Shown here in pieces: positions 52,251 to 61,317 of a stretch of 64,000 nucleotides of DNA; within the stretch, counting starts at the first letter, position 1; each line of letters begins with the position of its first letter. The position numbers were made by a program, and so were the translations under genes. The stretch lies in contig JASGIS010000001.1 of the NCBI GenBank assembly GCA_047601745.1, positions 2,418,001 through 2,482,000 on the forward strand, written 5' to 3'. This DNA is from JAKPAM01 sp047601745 (GTDB taxonomy: Bacteria > Pseudomonadota > Gammaproteobacteria > Burkholderiales > Burkholderiaceae_E). Under the pieces are notes generated by a model. That model was not told the DNA's origin, searched no databases, and saw only the letters and a list, made by a program, of their open reading frames with translations.

Positions 52251-53525
52251 TCAGCCGGCGGTCGCGCTGTGTTCTTTGGGCCGGTTCGTGACGGCGGCGT
52301 CACCGGCGCTGCTGATGGTCGTGCCTGCCGAGCCGGCCGATGCTGCCGGCACGTCGTGGGCGACCGGCACCGGCACCGTCGCCGGTTCGATGACCGGCGG
52401 TGCGCGGTGGCGCTTGCCTTCCGGGTCGAGGAAGACTTTCTCGTACGCTTCGGTCACCGCATCCCAGCTGAACTCGGCCAGCGCGCGCTGGCGGCCCCGC
52501 ACGCCGTTCTGGCGCATCTTGTCGGGATTCTCGAGCGCCCACTGCAGCTTGACCAGCAGATCGTCGGTATTGCTCTTCTCGAACAGCAGGCCGGTGTCGC
52601 CGACGACGTACTTGTTCTCGACGATGTCGCTGCAGACGATCGGCGTGCCCAGCGCCATGTTCTCGAGCACCACCGGCGACAAGCCTTCGATGTCGGACGG
52701 CTGGATGTACGCGTAGCAGTTCTTCATCAGGCCGTGCGTCTTCGCGCCGTAAAGGAAACCGGGGAACATGATCCGCGGATCCTTCGTCGACATCGCCTTG
52801 CGCTCGAAGTCGGACGGGTTCGGCGCGCCGCCGACCAGCACGAGTTTCTTGTCGGTCTTCAGGCGCTCGAACGCGGGGATCAGGTACTGCAGGCCCTTGT
52901 CCGGAATGAAGCGCCCGACGAACAGGAAGTATTCGCCGGGCTTGAGCCCCAGCTCCTGAAGGATCGACTCGTCGATGTCATCGTCCTTGACTTCGCTGCC
53001 GAACGGGATGAAGTCGAAGGTCTTGTTGAACTTCTTCTCGAAGTCGGCCTTGCAGAAGATGTTGTCGATGATCACCGCGTGCGGCGCGTAGGCTGTCAGG
53101 AATTGCGTGGCCCACAGGTATGCCTTCGCGTACCACGGCCATTTGTCGCGTTTCCAGTCCACGCCGTCCTGGCTCAGGTACACCTTCTTGCCGAACAGCC
53201 GCAGGATCAACGCGAACGGGCTGTTGCCGCCGTTCTGCATGTGCACGACGTCGGCGGTGTTGTGGCGGATGATGTCCCAGGTGGCCTTGGCCGAGTGCGC
53301 GAACGTGTCGAAGCCCTTCTTGCGCGTCGGCGTATAGAAGTTCTTCGTGATCACGCCCTTGTACTCGTCGCCGATCGGCTGCTCGCCCTTGAACAGGCGG
53401 TTGTACGCGACGACCTGGTGGCCGCGCGCCACCAGCCGCGGATACAACTCGAGCGCGAACTTGTCGGCGCCGGCGCAACCGGGTCGCAGCGGGATCGATC
53501 GAAATGCAAAAGTGGCGATTCTCAT
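52251..53525 (-). CDS. Glycosyltransferase family 4-type protein
   Basis: 424 residues. GT-B fold: N-terminal 'RIATFAFRSIPLRPGCAGAD', donor domain 'EYFLFVGRFIPDKGLQYLIP' and the E-x7-E region 'DIEGLSPVVLENMALGTPIV'. Lys-rich with less GC-biased codons than the core genes. The last 45 residues are Ala/Pro/Val-rich and disordered. Last gene of the EPS operon. Sugar donor not inferable, although dTDP-rhamnose is supplied by the facing operon. Confidence 0.85.
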   Translation of the reverse strand: MRIATFAFRSIPLRPGCAGADKFALELYPRLVARGHQVVAYNRLFKGEQPIGDEYKGVITKNFYTPTRKKGFDTFAHSAKATWDIIRHNTADVVHMQNGGNSPFALILRLFGKKVYLSQDGVDWKRDKWPWYAKAYLWATQFLTAYAPHAVIIDNIFCKADFEKKFNKTFDFIPFGSEVKDDDIDESILQELGLKPGEYFLFVGRFIPDKGLQYLIPAFERLKTDKKLVLVGGAPNPSDFERKAMSTKDPRIMFPGFLYGAKTHGLMKNCYAYIQPSDIEGLSPVVLENMALGTPIVCSDIVENKYVVGDTGLLFEKSNTDDLLVKLQWALENPDKMRQNGVRGRQRALAEFSWDAVTEAYEKVFLDPEGKRHRAPPVIEPATVPVPVAHDVPAASAGSAGTTISSAGDAAVTNRPKEHSATAG

Positions 53526-53560
53526 GAGGCAACTTCTATAGCGATGCACGCATCGCGAAT

Positions 53561-54457
53561 TTACAGGTAACCGGCGTACGCCTCGTTCACATACTGTTTC
53601 AGGGCTACGCGCCAATCGCGCATCTGATTCAGTTTGCGAAGCTGCAGCTTGCGGTTGATCAAGCGCTCGGAGTCCGGACGAGGCGCGTAGAACTCCTTGG
53701 CGAAGAACGACGACGCGACCTCATTGATCTTGACCTTGTCGCTCAGATCCAGGACCTTCAACAGCTCGTGCGCGACTTCCAACCGGCTGGTGACGCCTTC
53801 GCAGACCATGTTGTAAAGGCCCCAATATTCATTCTCGAGCAGGGCCTGCACGTTGGCGGCGAAATCGAACGTATAAGTCGGCGTTCCGAGCTTGTCGTGG
53901 ACGATGTTCAGTTCCTTGCTGCCCGCCTTGAGCTGCTTCATCAGTTTCTGGATGAACTTCTTGTCCTTGCGCGGGCCGCCGCCCATCATCCAGCCGGCGC
54001 GGCAGACCAGATGGCGGCGCGCGTTCTGCATCACGTACTGCTCGCCCATGTATTTTGAACGAGCATAGTGGCCCAACGGATTCGGCAGATCCCAGTCGTC
54101 GAAAATCTCCTTGGATCCGTCAAAAATTCCGGCCGTGCTGATGTACAGCAACGGAATATCGAGTTTGTTGGCGATCCAGACCGCGTTCTCGACCGACATC
54201 GTGTTGGTCGCGTACGCATCCTCGATGTTGGATTCGCAGTACTCGAGGTCCGTGTGCGCGCCAAGATGGAACAGGAAGTCGGGTTTGTACGACTCGACGT
54301 CCTTCCGATAAGCGTCCAGATTCCGAAAGTCCAGCAGCGATAGCCAGTCCTCGTTGACGTCCTTGTCGGTACAGCGCAGGTCGTACTGATTACCGAAAAC
54401 CGAGTGGAAAGCTTGGCCGAGCATGCCGCCGCAGCCGGCGATGTAGATCTTTTTCAA
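53561..54457 (-). CDS. RmlD-like sugar-nucleotide reductase (NAD-dependent epimerase/dehydratase)
   Basis: 298 residues from a TTG start. 'IYIAGCGGMLGQAFHSVFG', 'LFHLGAHTDLEYCE', 'YISTAGIFDG' and catalytic 'YARSKYMGEQYV' give an SDR enzyme related to RmlD but distinct from rfbD in this window. Codon use is clearly less GC-rich than in neighbours. Likely makes a deoxysugar donor or acts on a related nucleotide sugar for the EPS. Confidence 0.82.
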   Translation of the reverse strand: MKKIYIAGCGGMLGQAFHSVFGNQYDLRCTDKDVNEDWLSLLDFRNLDAYRKDVESYKPDFLFHLGAHTDLEYCESNIEDAYATNTMSVENAVWIANKLDIPLLYISTAGIFDGSKEIFDDWDLPNPLGHYARSKYMGEQYVMQNARRHLVCRAGWMMGGGPRKDKKFIQKLMKQLKAGSKELNIVHDKLGTPTYTFDFAANVQALLENEYWGLYNMVCEGVTSRLEVAHELLKVLDLSDKVKINEVASSFFAKEFYAPRPDSERLINRKLQLRKLNQMRDWRVALKQYVNEAYAGYL

Positions 54458-54604
54458 GGAATGACTCTCGCTAAGAGGTGACCTCGGCGCAGTATTTCAT
54501 ACTGCTCGGGCCCGTATTGTGGAGGAATCCACGAACGTCACAGGCGACGCGACGATCGGTATTGTCTGTCCCGCGGGGCTGCGGACCGCATCGGCCGCTC
54601 CCGC

Positions 54605-55864
54605 TCAAACCGGACACGCCGGCTCGAGCTCGCGCTCGGGCAGCTTGACCCCGAGTTCCGCGTACAGCTTGTACATGGACTCGACGTACTTCTGGCGGTT
54701 GAAGCCGCGTTCGACGAACCGGCGCCCCGATTGCCCCATCTCGGCGATCTGCGGGTCGGGCGTGGCCTGCACCTGGGCCAGCCGGTCGGTCAGCGCGGCG
54801 AGGTTGCCGCTCTCGAACAGCCAGCCGCTCTCGCCGGGCCGGACCAGCTCGGGGATCCCGGCGATGTGCGCGCCGATGACCGGCTTGCCCATCGCGAAGG
54901 CCTCGAGCACGCTGATCGGCGCGTTCTCGTAGCTTTCGGACGGCAGCACCAGCGCGCGCGCGCCGCGGATCAGATCGAACAGCTTGCTGCCGGTCTGATA
55001 GCCGAGCAATTCGATCTTTCCGTCGGTGCCGGCGAGCATTTGCTGGAACGATTCCATCAGCGGGCCGGTGCCCGCGATCTTGAGCCGGACCTTGGCCCGT
55101 TGCGCGGCGCTGATCAGCGTCGCGATGCCTTTCTCGGGACTGAGCCGGCCGACGTACACGAAATAGTCACCCGGATGGTAGCCGGGTTCGTGCAGGTCGA
55201 CGTCGATGAAATTGGGGATGTAGGTGAAGATCTCCGGCGGCCAGCCCCATTGCTCGAACTTGCGCATGAAGAACTTGCTCGGCACGACGATCCGGTCCAG
55301 ATTGCGCCGGTAGCTGTCGAGCACGCGATGCACGGTGGCCTCGGCCGCCACGATCACGCTGGCCGCCAGCGAGCCCTGCACGCAGCGGTTCTTGATCGTC
55401 TCGAGGTAATTGCCGCCCTTGCAGCGCTCGCACACGCCGGTGCGGTTCAGCATCTTGTTGTTCGGGCAGGCGATCTTCAGGTCGTGCGCCGTCATCACGG
55501 TCGGGATGCCGGCCTTGCGCAGCACCGGCAGGATCGACGGCGAGAAGTGATGATAGATGTTGTGCAGGTGAGCGATGTCGGGCCGGAAGTCGGCCAGCAA
55601 CTGCCGCAGCTTGCGCTGCGCCTCGAACGAGTAGATGACCTTGCCCGCCTTGACGATCTTCTGCCCGAACGAATAGTCGTGACCGAACTGCAGTTCGTCG
55701 ATGAAGTAACGGGACCAGGGCGTCGGCAGGTTCTTCGGGTAATGCATCGAGAAGAAGCCGTTCTCCCAGCCGTGCGCCTCCATCAGCGCCGCATGCGAGA
55801 AATAGACGGCGTCGGCACCGCCTCGCACGTAGTGATAGCTGTTGACGTTCAATAACCGCGGCAC
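54605..55864 (-). CDS. Glycosyltransferase family 4-type protein with cysteine motif
   Basis: 419 residues from a GTG start with AGGA upstream (55864). 'LLNVNSYHYVRGGADAVYF', 'HLHNIYHHFSPSILPVL', a Cys cluster ('CPNNKMLNRTGVCERC') typical of some EPS glycosyltransferases, donor loop 'YFVYVGRLSPEKGIATL' and 'SYENAPISVLEAFAMGKPVI' (E-x7-E). Transfers a sugar in EPS repeat-unit assembly. Confidence 0.88.
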   Translation of the reverse strand: MPRLLNVNSYHYVRGGADAVYFSHAALMEAHGWENGFFSMHYPKNLPTPWSRYFIDELQFGHDYSFGQKIVKAGKVIYSFEAQRKLRQLLADFRPDIAHLHNIYHHFSPSILPVLRKAGIPTVMTAHDLKIACPNNKMLNRTGVCERCKGGNYLETIKNRCVQGSLAASVIVAAEATVHRVLDSYRRNLDRIVVPSKFFMRKFEQWGWPPEIFTYIPNFIDVDLHEPGYHPGDYFVYVGRLSPEKGIATLISAAQRAKVRLKIAGTGPLMESFQQMLAGTDGKIELLGYQTGSKLFDLIRGARALVLPSESYENAPISVLEAFAMGKPVIGAHIAGIPELVRPGESGWLFESGNLAALTDRLAQVQATPDPQIAEMGQSGRRFVERGFNRQKYVESMYKLYAELGVKLPERELEPACPV

Positions 55865-55932
55865 GTTCGGTCCTGCAAGCGTAAGGGGTCGGGGCGACGG
55901 TCCGATGAGGCGGACCGTCGCCGGCATCGTTG

Positions 55933-57561
55933 TCAGGCCTTGTCGGGCACGCCACGCCTCGTCAGCGATCTGGCCCAGTTCAAGTCCTGAACATCGACGA
56001 CTTTCAACACGTAGACGAGCGCGCAGAAGATCACGGTCGACAGCGCGATCGCGCCGGCCATCGCCGCCGGCGCCGGCAGGTACTGGCCGACGAGCCAGCC
56101 CAGCGCGCCGGCAAGCAGCATGCTCAGCGCCAGTCTCGCCCACCGGGCCAGGTCCAGCCTGACCGGCAGGCCGTCGCCGCGCAGCGCGCCGACGACGATC
56201 GCCACGAAGATCACGTCGACCGCGCACACGATCAGCGGCGCGACGTGCGGATGACCGGCCAGCGGCATCAGCGTGACCAGCATCGGCGGGATCAGCAGGC
56301 ACGAGAACGCCCCACGCAGGTAGGCGCCCGAATGGCCAGCCGTATAACACAGCAGTTCGATGCCGCGGCGCACCGAGTGGCCGATCAGCAACAGCAGCAG
56401 CGTCGCGAACAGCCACAGCGGCGACACGACGTTGTGGTTCGACAGCAGGCCGACGATCATGTCGCCGGCCGCGATCGCGACCGCCAGCCCCGCGCCGAGC
56501 ACGATGAGATTCGCGTCGAGCATGCGGTTGACGTCGCTCATCAGCACTTTGAAATCCCGCCCGGCACCTTCATAGCGGCCGATGGTAGCGGGTCGCAGCA
56601 CGCCGTAGAACATATCCATTGGTAGATATTTACGGCTGGTTTCCATCAGTTTGCAGACGAAGCCGAAGGCCGCCGTCGCGTCGGCGCCCAGGTAGCGGGC
56701 GACCAGGGCCGTCGTCAGTTCGGTGCCGGTCAGCATCATCAGCAGGAAGCTGCCGTACGCGCTGGCCGCGAGCCGGTACGAGCCGCGGTTGAACCACGTC
56801 GACAGCTCGGCGGCCGCGTCGGGGTGCGAGCGCTGCTCGAGCACCAGCTCGATCAGCGCCCAGGCGGCGATCACCAGCGCGAAGATCGACGCGACGATCT
56901 CCAGCGACGCGATGTGCACGGCGGCGATCTCGTGCGACATCGCCATCATCGCCAGCACGCCGCCCAGCACGATGACCGTTCGGACGATCTGCGAGATCTG
57001 GACCGCGCGCTGGCGCAACAGCGCCGACAGCATCTGGTCGCGCAGCATCCGCGTCGGCCCTTCGATCAGCAGCACCAGCGCGTACAGCTCGATCACGCCG
57101 GGCGGGACCACGTTCGACATCGCCGCCGAGATGCGTTCGCTGAACAGCCAGCCGCCGGCCGCCAGCAGCAGGTACGGGACGACCACGATGACGTTGAGCC
57201 AGCCGATCGCGCGCCGCAACTGGCGGCGCGAGCCGTTGACGTTGATCCGCGTCAGCGAGGTCTGGATGAACCAGTCCATGCCGCAGGTGCCGAGCACGAT
57301 GCCGATCTCGAGCGCCGCCGCGCCGGCGACGTAAGCCGCGTATTCGGGACGCGGCATCACGGCCGCCAGCAGCACGATCAGCAGGAACGTCAGCGGTGCG
57401 CTGATCGCCTTGCCCAGTGCGAAGGCCTTGATGCTCGATTTGATCCGCGCCGTCGAGTAGCGCTCGGCCGGCTGCGCCGCGGAGTCGGCGTCGCCCTGAT
57501 GAGGCGGCGCCTGGCGGCGGCCTTCATCGGGTAGGCCGGAGGGTCGTTGCGGCGCGTCCAT
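55933..57561 (-). CDS. Polysaccharide flippase (Wzx/MATE-like)
   Basis: 542 residues. A 50-residue polar head, then about 14 membrane helices ('APLTFLLIVLLAAVMPRP', 'VVVPYLLLAAGGWLFS', and further to the C terminus). Oligosaccharide flippase topology. Predicted to move lipid-linked repeat units across the inner membrane for Wzy-dependent polymerisation. Six bp after the preceding glycosyltransferase gene. Confidence 0.85.
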   Translation of the reverse strand: MDAPQRPSGLPDEGRRQAPPHQGDADSAAQPAERYSTARIKSSIKAFALGKAISAPLTFLLIVLLAAVMPRPEYAAYVAGAAALEIGIVLGTCGMDWFIQTSLTRINVNGSRRQLRRAIGWLNVIVVVPYLLLAAGGWLFSERISAAMSNVVPPGVIELYALVLLIEGPTRMLRDQMLSALLRQRAVQISQIVRTVIVLGGVLAMMAMSHEIAAVHIASLEIVASIFALVIAAWALIELVLEQRSHPDAAAELSTWFNRGSYRLAASAYGSFLLMMLTGTELTTALVARYLGADATAAFGFVCKLMETSRKYLPMDMFYGVLRPATIGRYEGAGRDFKVLMSDVNRMLDANLIVLGAGLAVAIAAGDMIVGLLSNHNVVSPLWLFATLLLLLIGHSVRRGIELLCYTAGHSGAYLRGAFSCLLIPPMLVTLMPLAGHPHVAPLIVCAVDVIFVAIVVGALRGDGLPVRLDLARWARLALSMLLAGALGWLVGQYLPAPAAMAGAIALSTVIFCALVYVLKVVDVQDLNWARSLTRRGVPDKA

Positions 57562-57566
57562 CGCCG

Positions 57567-58805
57567 TCAGCCCCGCTTGAGGATCGCGCGGCGCGGGCGG
57601 CCTTGTCCGATCAGATCGGAGAAGTGTTGGGCGACGTAGTGGCCGAGCTTGTCGTAGCTGCGGTGGTCGCGGACGTAGAGGTTTCCTTTGGCGGCCATCG
57701 CCTTGGCCTGCTCGGGCGAGCGCAGGCACTCGATGACGGCGTCGGCGAAGCTTTCGGGCGTCAGCGGCACGCACCATCCGCCGTCGCTCTCGTTGATGAC
57801 CTTGGCCTGGTCGGGCTGGTCGTTGCAGACGACCGGCACGTTCAGCGCCAGATATTCGACGGCCTTGGTCGGCGACGCGTCCTCGAGCAGCTCGCTGCGC
57901 AGGAACGGCGACAGCCCGACCTCGGCATGGCGGGCCAGCCCGAGGCCGACCGCCTGGTTGACGCGCCCGGTCAGATAGACCCAGTCGGACGCGCCCTTTT
58001 CGACCGCGTAGGCCTTGAGCCAGCCTTTGTCGCTGGGCTCGTCGGCCTCGCCGATGATCATCAGCAGGAAGTCGGGGAACACCTTGGACACGCGCAGCGC
58101 GGTGTCGACGAGGATCTCCGGTTCGCGATAGCGGTCGAGCGTGCCCAGGTAGACGCCCAGCCGGCGTCCGACGAGTTCGGGCGGCAGCGGGTCGGTGGCC
58201 GGCGGCAGGTTTTCCATGTCGACGCCCATCGGCACCGGGCACACGCGATCGTGGTTCATGCCCTTCTCGCGCAGCTTGACGACCATCGTGTCCGACTGCG
58301 CGAACACCCAGTCGGCGCGGCGCACCTGCACGCGGTACAGCAGGTGGTAGCCCAGCGTGCCGCGCAGCCACGTATAGAAGCGGCGCGCGGGGCCGATCGA
58401 GCCGTCCTTGAGCCGCGCCAGGCGCAGATACGCCTCGGGCAGCGGGAACGAGACCCAGCAGACGAAACGGATGCCGGCCAGGCGCGCGGCCAGCAGGCCG
58501 ATGATGCCCAGGATCGGCTTGTCGCGGACGACCAGCGCGTCGTAGCCGTTGAAGCACAGCCGGAACAGGCTCAGCATCTGCAGCAGGTCGGCCAGCATCA
58601 GCTTGAACTTGCTCGAGCCGTAGCGCAGCAGCCGCCGGCCGCCGCCCCATTCGGGCGTCTGGTCGACCGGTACGTCGCAGACGCCCAGCAGGTCGCTGGT
58701 CACGCCGTTGCGGGGCAGGTACTTGCCGAACAGCACCTTCACATCCGAGCGGAACGTAGGATGCGGCTCGGCCGTCGTGAACAACAAACGGACGGGCCTG
58801 TTCAT
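57567..58805 (-). CDS. Glycosyltransferase family 4-type protein
   Basis: 412 residues. GT-B: 'LLFTTAEPHPTFRSDVKVLF', 'LGVYLGTLDRYREPEILVDT', 'GVDMENLPP' and 'ELLEDASPTKAVEYLALNVP'. Predicted cytoplasmic, membrane-associated EPS glycosyltransferase. Start ATG 58805 overlaps the polymerase stop (ATGA). Confidence 0.86.
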   Translation of the reverse strand: MNRPVRLLFTTAEPHPTFRSDVKVLFGKYLPRNGVTSDLLGVCDVPVDQTPEWGGGRRLLRYGSSKFKLMLADLLQMLSLFRLCFNGYDALVVRDKPILGIIGLLAARLAGIRFVCWVSFPLPEAYLRLARLKDGSIGPARRFYTWLRGTLGYHLLYRVQVRRADWVFAQSDTMVVKLREKGMNHDRVCPVPMGVDMENLPPATDPLPPELVGRRLGVYLGTLDRYREPEILVDTALRVSKVFPDFLLMIIGEADEPSDKGWLKAYAVEKGASDWVYLTGRVNQAVGLGLARHAEVGLSPFLRSELLEDASPTKAVEYLALNVPVVCNDQPDQAKVINESDGGWCVPLTPESFADAVIECLRSPEQAKAMAAKGNLYVRDHRSYDKLGHYVAQHFSDLIGQGRPRRAILKRG

Positions 58806-60298
58806 CGGGCTTCTTTCTGTCGCCAGCGCCAAGCGACCATCCCCAGGGTAATAGCCATCAATACTTCCATACTCGGCGCAGACAGCATCTGCTCACCGGC
58901 GAGGAGGAAGACCATCAACGTACTGATCGAGGCGAGCAAGGTCCGCAGCAATGCGCGATCCCGTCCCGGATCGGCTCGCGCGATCAGTTTCGCCGTAGCG
59001 AACCAGGCCAGAACCAATATCGCAATATACATCAGCGTTCCGACCAGTCCGACGTCCCACAGCAGCGCCGAGATGCCCGTCAGCCCGATCGCGAAGCCCG
59101 GATAGCGGAGCGCGAGATGGCCTTCGGCTTCGGTGCCCGGCGCGCTGAACGAAGCGCCCAGACCGTGACCGAACATCGTCTCGACCGGGTTGCTCGCGCC
59201 GTGCTGGTTCCACCAGTACGGCACGACGGTGGCGCGGTTCAGGCTGGCGCCGCTGTAGTAGCCGGCTTCGCCGAAGTTGTATTGCAAGTTCTCGTCCAGC
59301 CGTTGTTCGAACGTCATCGGTCGGTCGTCGACGGCCTGCACCGATACGTACACGTAAGTCAGCGCCAACAGGCCGATCAGCGCGACGACCGATCCCATGG
59401 CGAAAACCACGGGTCGCTTTCGGACCAGGTCGCCATACACGGCCAGCAGCGCCACCGGCAGCATGACCAGCGCGAGTTTGGTCTCGCCCAGGCCCAGCGG
59501 CAGCATGATCAGCGCCAGCAGCCCCACGCCGATCGGCAGGTTGACGACCTTGTCGCGCCACATCGCCAGCACGCCGACCAGGCACACGATCAGGAAATAC
59601 GCCATCACGTTGCTGTTGCCGCCGCCCATCATGTCGGCCTCGAACGTGCCGGCGACGATGTCGATCGGTACCACGCGGTTCGGCAGGTTCAGCCGCATCG
59701 GCACCAGCACGACGTACTGGTACAGCGCCATCGGCAGTTGCAGCAGCGCGATGAACAGCAGGAACGTCACCCAGCGATAGATCGTCTGCTTGTTGATCGG
59801 CACGATCGCCAGCGCGAACATCAGGCCCCAGAACTGGAACTGCCGCTTGATCGCCGTCATCTCGACGCCCAGGCTGCCGTCGCTGAACGCCAGCATCAGC
59901 AGCGTGAACGGCATGTAGATGATCGCGATCCAGATGAAGGCCGGCAGTTGCGGCCGGTCCATCCGCCGGTCGGTGCCCGCGTACAGGATCGATGCACCGA
60001 GCAGGAAGAAGCCCAGCAGCGAGAACAGCCACGGAACGCGATTGAGCTGCGGATGGAACAGCAGCAGCGGACCGGTGACGATCAAGGTCCCGAACAGGAC
60101 CAGCCAGACGACCGCCGGCACCGCGCTGAGCAGCACCAGGCCGATGACCAGGCCGGCGGTCATCGCGATCAGCATCAGGTTGCCGCTGGCGACGACGACG
60201 CCGCTGACGACGGCGGCGAACAGGAAACAGGCCATGACCGCGAGCGAGACCAGCTGCTGCGGTGAAGTCAGTGCGTGGATGTCGAAGGATCTTCGCAT
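58802..60298 (-). CDS. O-antigen polymerase/ligase-like membrane protein (Wzy)
   Basis: 498 residues, about 11 membrane helices with one large periplasmic loop (about 305-395) of the O-antigen ligase/polymerase (Wzy_C) type; loop residues include 'GASNPVETMFGHGLGASF'. In this operon it is the candidate Wzy polymerase joining EPS repeat units. Start ATG 60298. Confidence 0.82.
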   Translation of the reverse strand: MRRSFDIHALTSPQQLVSLAVMACFLFAAVVSGVVVASGNLMLIAMTAGLVIGLVLLSAVPAVVWLVLFGTLIVTGPLLLFHPQLNRVPWLFSLLGFFLLGASILYAGTDRRMDRPQLPAFIWIAIIYMPFTLLMLAFSDGSLGVEMTAIKRQFQFWGLMFALAIVPINKQTIYRWVTFLLFIALLQLPMALYQYVVLVPMRLNLPNRVVPIDIVAGTFEADMMGGGNSNVMAYFLIVCLVGVLAMWRDKVVNLPIGVGLLALIMLPLGLGETKLALVMLPVALLAVYGDLVRKRPVVFAMGSVVALIGLLALTYVYVSVQAVDDRPMTFEQRLDENLQYNFGEAGYYSGASLNRATVVPYWWNQHGASNPVETMFGHGLGASFSAPGTEAEGHLALRYPGFAIGLTGISALLWDVGLVGTLMYIAILVLAWFATAKLIARADPGRDRALLRTLLASISTLMVFLLAGEQMLSAPSMEVLMAITLGMVAWRWRQKEAR

Positions 60299-60347
60299 CG
60301 TGTGGGCTCGGTCTGGCTCGGCGGTGTCGTGGGGGAAGGGCCGGCGG

Positions 60348-61256
60348 CTACTGCGAGTTCAGCGTGGCGCCCAGGATCTGGATCCCCGAGTTCGACATGA
60401 TGCCGGCCAGTTGCGACAGTTCGGCCGCGCGCGTCTTGTCCTTCTTGCCGACCAGCAGCACCGCACGGGTACGCTGCGCGACCACGTGCGCGTCGGACGC
60501 TTCCTGCGCCGACGGCGTGTCGACGAGGATCACGTTGTAGCGGCTCGAGAAGTAGTTGAGCAGGTCGGCGAACTCGTGGCTGCCCAGCAGCTCCTGCGGG
60601 TTCGGCGGCAACGGACCGGACGGCAGCACCGACAGGTTGCGGATGTTGGGGACGTCGACGACTTCTTCCATGCCGGCGCGCCCGGCCAGCACGCCGGACA
60701 GGCCCATCTTGTTCTGCAGGCCGAAGATCTGGTTCTGCGTCGGGTGGCGCAGATCCGCGTCGATGACCAGCGTGCGTTCGCCCAGTTGCGCGAACACCAC
60801 GCCCAGATTGGCCGTGATGAAGCTCTTGCCGTCGCCGCGATCGACGCTGGTGACGGCCATCGAGGTCTGGCCCGGCGATCCGTCGAACCAGCGCAGCATC
60901 AACTGGCTGCGCAGGCCGCGCAGCGCTTCGACGAACGGCGAGTTCGGGTTGAACGCCGCCACGACCTTGGTCGGCAGCGCCAGGCTGCTGGTGTCGACCT
61001 GCGAATACCCGTACTGCTGCGACAGCGCTTCCTCGATGTCCTTGGGACGCGCGAAGCCCAGCTTGATCGCGATCTCGCCGAAGCGAAGGTTCGGCGCGCT
61101 TTCCTGCTCCTTCAGGACCAGGTCGACCTGCCCGGTGTTCATCCGGCCCTGGCGAACCAGGATCTGACCGATTTTCAGTTCTTTGGCGCTGGCAACCTGG
61201 TCGATCGCGGTGGAGGTGGGCTGCATGGTCTTCGGGAGTACGTTCAAGTCGGACAC
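60348..61256 (-). CDS. EpsG-type tyrosine-protein kinase / chain-length partner
   Basis: 302 residues from GTG. The N-terminal part (about 25-90, 'LKIGQILVRQGRMNTGQVDL', 'FGEIAIKLGFARPKDIEEAL') is an MshEN-like domain as in type II secretion ATPases, known in EpsG-type kinases. The C-terminal P-loop kinase domain has 'SVDRGDGKSFITANLGVVFA', Walker A' 'VIDADLRHP' and 'VILVDTPSA'. The C terminus lacks a tyrosine cluster. BY-kinase partner of EpsF. Confidence 0.87.
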   Translation of the reverse strand: MSDLNVLPKTMQPTSTAIDQVASAKELKIGQILVRQGRMNTGQVDLVLKEQESAPNLRFGEIAIKLGFARPKDIEEALSQQYGYSQVDTSSLALPTKVVAAFNPNSPFVEALRGLRSQLMLRWFDGSPGQTSMAVTSVDRGDGKSFITANLGVVFAQLGERTLVIDADLRHPTQNQIFGLQNKMGLSGVLAGRAGMEEVVDVPNIRNLSVLPSGPLPPNPQELLGSHEFADLLNYFSSRYNVILVDTPSAQEASDAHVVAQRTRAVLLVGKKDKTRAAELSQLAGIMSNSGIQILGATLNSQ

Positions 61257-61317
61257 TGGAAACCTCAGGATATCGGGTTGTCGGCAGTCTGCGGGGAGCG
61301 GAGCGGCCTCAGCGGCC

